35,151 nt of DNA from Bimuria novae-zelandiae CBS 107.79 (Eukaryota > Ascomycota > Dothideomycetes > Pleosporales > Didymosphaeriaceae). The stretch's first letter is position 1, and the number at the start of each line of letters is the position of its first letter. The translations under genes and the position numbers were made by a program. Below the pieces are notes generated by a model, which saw only the letters and a list, made by a program, of their open reading frames with translations, had not been told where the DNA came from and made no database searches. The stretch lies in contig ML976724.1 in assembly GCA_010015655.1 (NCBI GenBank), positions 44,011 to 79,161 of the forward strand, written 5' to 3'. Shown one piece after another: positions 32,152 through 35,151 of this stretch.

Positions 32152-32383
32152 CAATCGCAGACTATGTAGAAAGCAAATATAACTAACTATATATCTATTA
32201 ATTATTAAACGCCAGGTACTAAGGGAGGAGGAAAGGTGAAATTTGCGCAGTATTCGTACGAATTCCTATAGTGGCAATAAGGTAGTAGGTAGATGGGGGC
32301 ATCGTCCAAATGCATCGCTTCTTTATAATACTGCACTTCTTTGTGTAGTGCTTGGCGGCTCGATCGAGTATAGAACCTTTTAT
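32152..32383. other. spacer between direct repeats (candidate A2 segment)
   Basis: 232 bp, less RIPed than the coding relics (keeps many CpA steps) and non-coding. If the element has Ngaro-style split direct repeats, this segment should recur before the element's first ORF, beyond the right edge of the window. Confidence 0.45.
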
Positions 32384-32521
32384 CTATATAACCTCACTTG
32401 CTATTACTAGTAGTAGTGTTAAGTAATGCTTTGATTAGCGGCGTAGGCTCTCACGTGTAGAGTAAGAGGGAATGTGGAGATATGCTCCCGCTTGTTTCCT
32501 CTACTTAGTAGCGTGTTGGCC
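32384..32521. repeat. 138-bp direct repeat, proximal copy (candidate B1)
   Basis: Second copy, same orientation, offset 370 bp; shares runs such as CGGCGTAGGCTCTCACGTG with the other copy. It lies just after the end of the recombinase frame. It is the more mutated copy, with most changes C-to-T or G-to-A. Confidence 0.85.
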
Positions 32522-35070
32522 ACTCCTACGCCATTTATTGTTATTGTTTTAGGTTTAGGTTAAGTGGTAAGGTCTGGCCTGTAAGGAACTATTTTTGTAG
32601 GGCGAATAGCTAATATAGGTTAGTCTTATAGTAGCGTCTTACTGCGTCTGAGGACTATCTGCCTAAGGCCTGTATCTGTTCCATGGTGAGGTGTTAATCG
32701 TAGGCGTGTTGGGCCGCCCCTTTGCGGAAGCTATGGCCTGTGTAGCCTAGAGCACTTCTGCCGCATCTCTAAAGGCAGGCTGATAGTAGCTATAGCACTC
32801 TTGCACGTGTGAAGGCTCCGTTATAAAGGCGAAAGAGTGGCTGATCGTCCTCTAGCTGGCTCTATAATAGAAAATGGCCCTAGCCCCGTTATGGGAAGCA
32901 ATTTTAGTCCTATTGCGGGAAAGAGTCCTATTGCAGGAGGTTCGCCATGTGCTAGCTTAGGCAGGCAGCGTCGTATAATACTGTAATAACTATGTTTACG
33001 CCTTCGTTGTTAAGATCTGTCTTGCTCCGTAGAAGATGCAAAACAAAGTAGTCTCCTGTTGCTAAGCCTATTACGCAGCGGCGGGTAAGATTTTCTGTGC
33101 GGAAACGTCTTATATCTTTAAGATCTAAATCTTTGTGGGTAAATTCACCTATTCTTAGAAAGCCCGCAAAGGCTAGTAAAAACGCTACGTTTAGATTAAC
33201 TATATCTACTAGGTGCTCTCCGCTAAATACTCTCTCTAAGAGTATATTAATTAGCGTGTCTCTTGTAATTAGTACTTAATTATGCCTTAACTTCTTTAAA
33301 AATAGGTTCTTTGCGTCTTGTATAAGCCTTTAGACATGACTACTATTAAATACATCGACCAGGAGGTTAAGATCTATGTAGACTAACCGTAGAGCTGCGA
33401 CGTAGCTCTAGATTATTATGCTATTAATTTGGCTTTATAGCGGGAGGTTACTGCTATTTGCCTATTTTACTATCTAATAACTAAGGCTGGTGCGCGTTGC
33501 TAACTATTTTAGGAGATTATTTAGCGCACAGAACTGCTTATAGGACTTGGCCACTAAGCTATAGTTCCGTCTTGTGTTAGGCTTAAGGCCTGCCTATAGT
33601 AGCTTAGCGTATAGGTAAGACTTAGTTACTAATTATACGAGCTTAACAAACTCTAGGGGCGGTTCGATAAGAAGGGCATCTGCTAGTTTTTAGTAAAATT
33701 AGCTATAAGGGGCTAGTTAAATTATAATAAGGCATTAGCAAGAGTATTATCCCGCGTTAAGATCCGTCGTAAGTATAGGGTAACGTCTATTGCCGCAGCT
33801 TGTATAAGGATTTCGCGGAGGTAATCTATAGAGGCCTGTCCTCGGGTGGTTCTATCCTTTAGGCCAGTCTCTACTATTGTATTATCCGTATAGACGATCA
33901 CCGTGCTATGCGCCCAGTTTACGCCCTAGAGCTTAAAGGCTAGCTTAATTACGCGAATCTCTAGTGCATTTATCTAGAGACTTTGTTTATCTCGCTTAAG
34001 TTTATATAAGAAGGCGTGCCGTTACGGCACCTTCTTTAAATAGAACTACTAGTCCCCCTGTGCGAGGTTGCCCGTGTACTAAAAGGCGCCTATCGCTCTA
34101 TTTAATGCGTTAGTGAAGAGATAATAGACAGGGCAGCTGGCATCGTTAAATAGCCATATTCTGTTAAACTATGGTAGCAGGTCTCTCTACCAGGTTAGGT
34201 CTTTAGTTACACCTTTAGTAAGTAGGCGGAAGCTTCTAGGCTTCGCGAATGTAGCCATGTAATCCTATAGTTATCTCAAGAACGTACGTCCTAGCGTGAC
34301 GACTTAGCTACAAAAGCTAAGGAATCCAGCTATCTTATAGGCTTATAGCTATGTAAGTCTGTTGTTAGCGAGCGCCGTTAAGACTAGCCAAATTACCTTA
34401 TTAAGTTTTCTTTTTAGAAGGCGAGCCATTATAGAGATCGTATTAATCTTAACTCTTAAGCCCTCTATAGTAGTGCCTACGGTGTCTTTAGTGCCGTTGC
34501 AGCGTAAGCCTAGCACGTTAGTAATTACGTTATAGTCTTTATTAATTAATTAAAGTACTTCCTCCGCCGGTGTTACTAACGGCTTAAGGACGTATATAAA
34601 GTTATCTAAATAGTGTACAAGGTATTTCTATCCGAGGTGTAACTAGAGTGCCCAATGGAAGCCTTCTGCGAATAAGTTAAATAGGAAGGGTACTATACGT
34701 AGGCCAAAGGGAAGGCAGTTCTCGTGGTAGAACTAGCCGTGCTACTAAAAGCCAAGTAGCCATTATTAGTGTAGTGCTACTAGTATTATCCTAAAGGCGT
34801 CCTTAAGGTCCTTTTTAACAAGAAGGACTCCTCTACCTACATGGCGTACTAGCTTAAAGATGTCTTCTACTATAGTGTAGTATAGTGTAGCGACGTCAGG
34901 GTGTATCCAGTCATTAACCGAGTCGCCTATAGAATAAGAGAAATAATGTATTCGTCTCTATCCTCCGTCTACTTTAGGTACTAGTCCAAGTGGGGAGCTG
35001 TAAAATAGGAAGTCTCTATTATGCTAAGAAACCCTTCCTAGCCATAGGTTTATATCCAGCGCGTCCAATA

Positions 35071-35151
35071 GTACGTACTACGGTCCGTAATCTACGGTCC
35101 GTAGTTGGTTTTTGACAGTACGTACCGTAGTGAGGCGCCCACCGTACCGTA
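35071..35151. repeat. palindrome-rich terminus of an unidentified element
   Basis: The last 80 bp contain AGTACGTACT, two copies of TACGGTCCGTA in an inverted-arm form (CTACGGTCCGTAG), TACGTACCGTAG and CCGTACCGTA. The reverse-transcriptase reading of the neighbouring relic stops being recognisable here. It looks like the end of a different repeat, such as a DNA transposon terminal repeat, but the rest lies outside. Confidence 0.45.

Larger units (their letters stand above)
32014..35075 (-). mobile_element. RIP-degraded tyrosine-recombinase retrotransposon (DIRS/Ngaro-like), 5' end missing
   Basis: Read on the minus strand. The reverse transcriptase starts with SSPLGLVPKVDGG, then RIHYFSYSIGDSVNDWI (about 34985-34905), KKDLKDAFRIILVALH (about 34820-34775), LPFGLRIVPFLFNLFAEGFH, and active site HYLDNFI (34615-34598), where Y-L-D-D is expected. 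It is followed by GFLSFCS and an RNase H with YTDNTIVETGLKDR (about 33900-33855). Downstream is a tyrosine recombinase with GHSFRKGAAQHAYD (32738-32700), containing the H-x-x-R pair, then HLTMEQIQALGR and RRYYK (32640-32625) with the candidate nucleophile Tyr. RT, RNase H and then recombinase, with no integrase, defines DIRS-group elements. The reading frame ends about 32545 and is followed by a repeated segment listed separately. Confidence 0.85.

Overview
The window looks like the genome of a RIP-competent filamentous ascomycete, probably a Dothideomycete-type fungus. Its spliced genes have 49-62 bp introns with GT..AG ends and CTAAC-like branch points. Its repeats show repeat-induced point mutation: C-to-T and G-to-A changes, TA-rich, full of stops. 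The class assignment is inference. All family names below come from reading translated motifs by eye; no search was run.

Layout. (1) 1-557: 3' end of a PD-(D/E)XK nuclease-like gene. (2) About 690-3338, minus strand: a decayed DUF3435 tyrosine recombinase gene, the superfamily that contains the 'captain' recombinases of Starship giant transposons. A GC-rich, non-RIPed island (3240-3765) covers its start and leader. (3) About 3780-8205, minus: RIPed Ty3/Gypsy relic. (4) About 8330-9587, plus: RT/RNase H half of Copia element A. It is cut by a complete Copia element B (9588-15224, LTRs plus a 5-bp target duplication) and resumes at 15225. (5) 15230-16320: repeat remains. (6) 16432-26198: a gene island with a ketopantoate reductase-like gene, an Egh16-like secreted protein gene, a peroxisomal-type copper amine oxidase gene, and a Yip1-family Golgi membrane protein gene. 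A RIPed Tc1/mariner transposon with about 42-bp terminal inverted repeats sits between the last two. (7) About 26838-32013, minus: RIPed Tad1-like LINE. (8) About 32014-35075, minus: RIPed tyrosine-recombinase (DIRS/Ngaro-type) retrotransposon. A 138-bp direct repeat flanking 232 bp at its 3' end fits 'split direct repeats'. (9) 35071-35151: a palindrome-rich terminus of something else.

The four host genes have unrelated functions and form no evident cluster. The two most interesting items are the DUF3435 relic with its preserved 5' island, and the DIRS/Ngaro-like element with candidate split direct repeats. The order of events in the Copia nest and the RIP difference between the two LTRs of Copia B are also informative.
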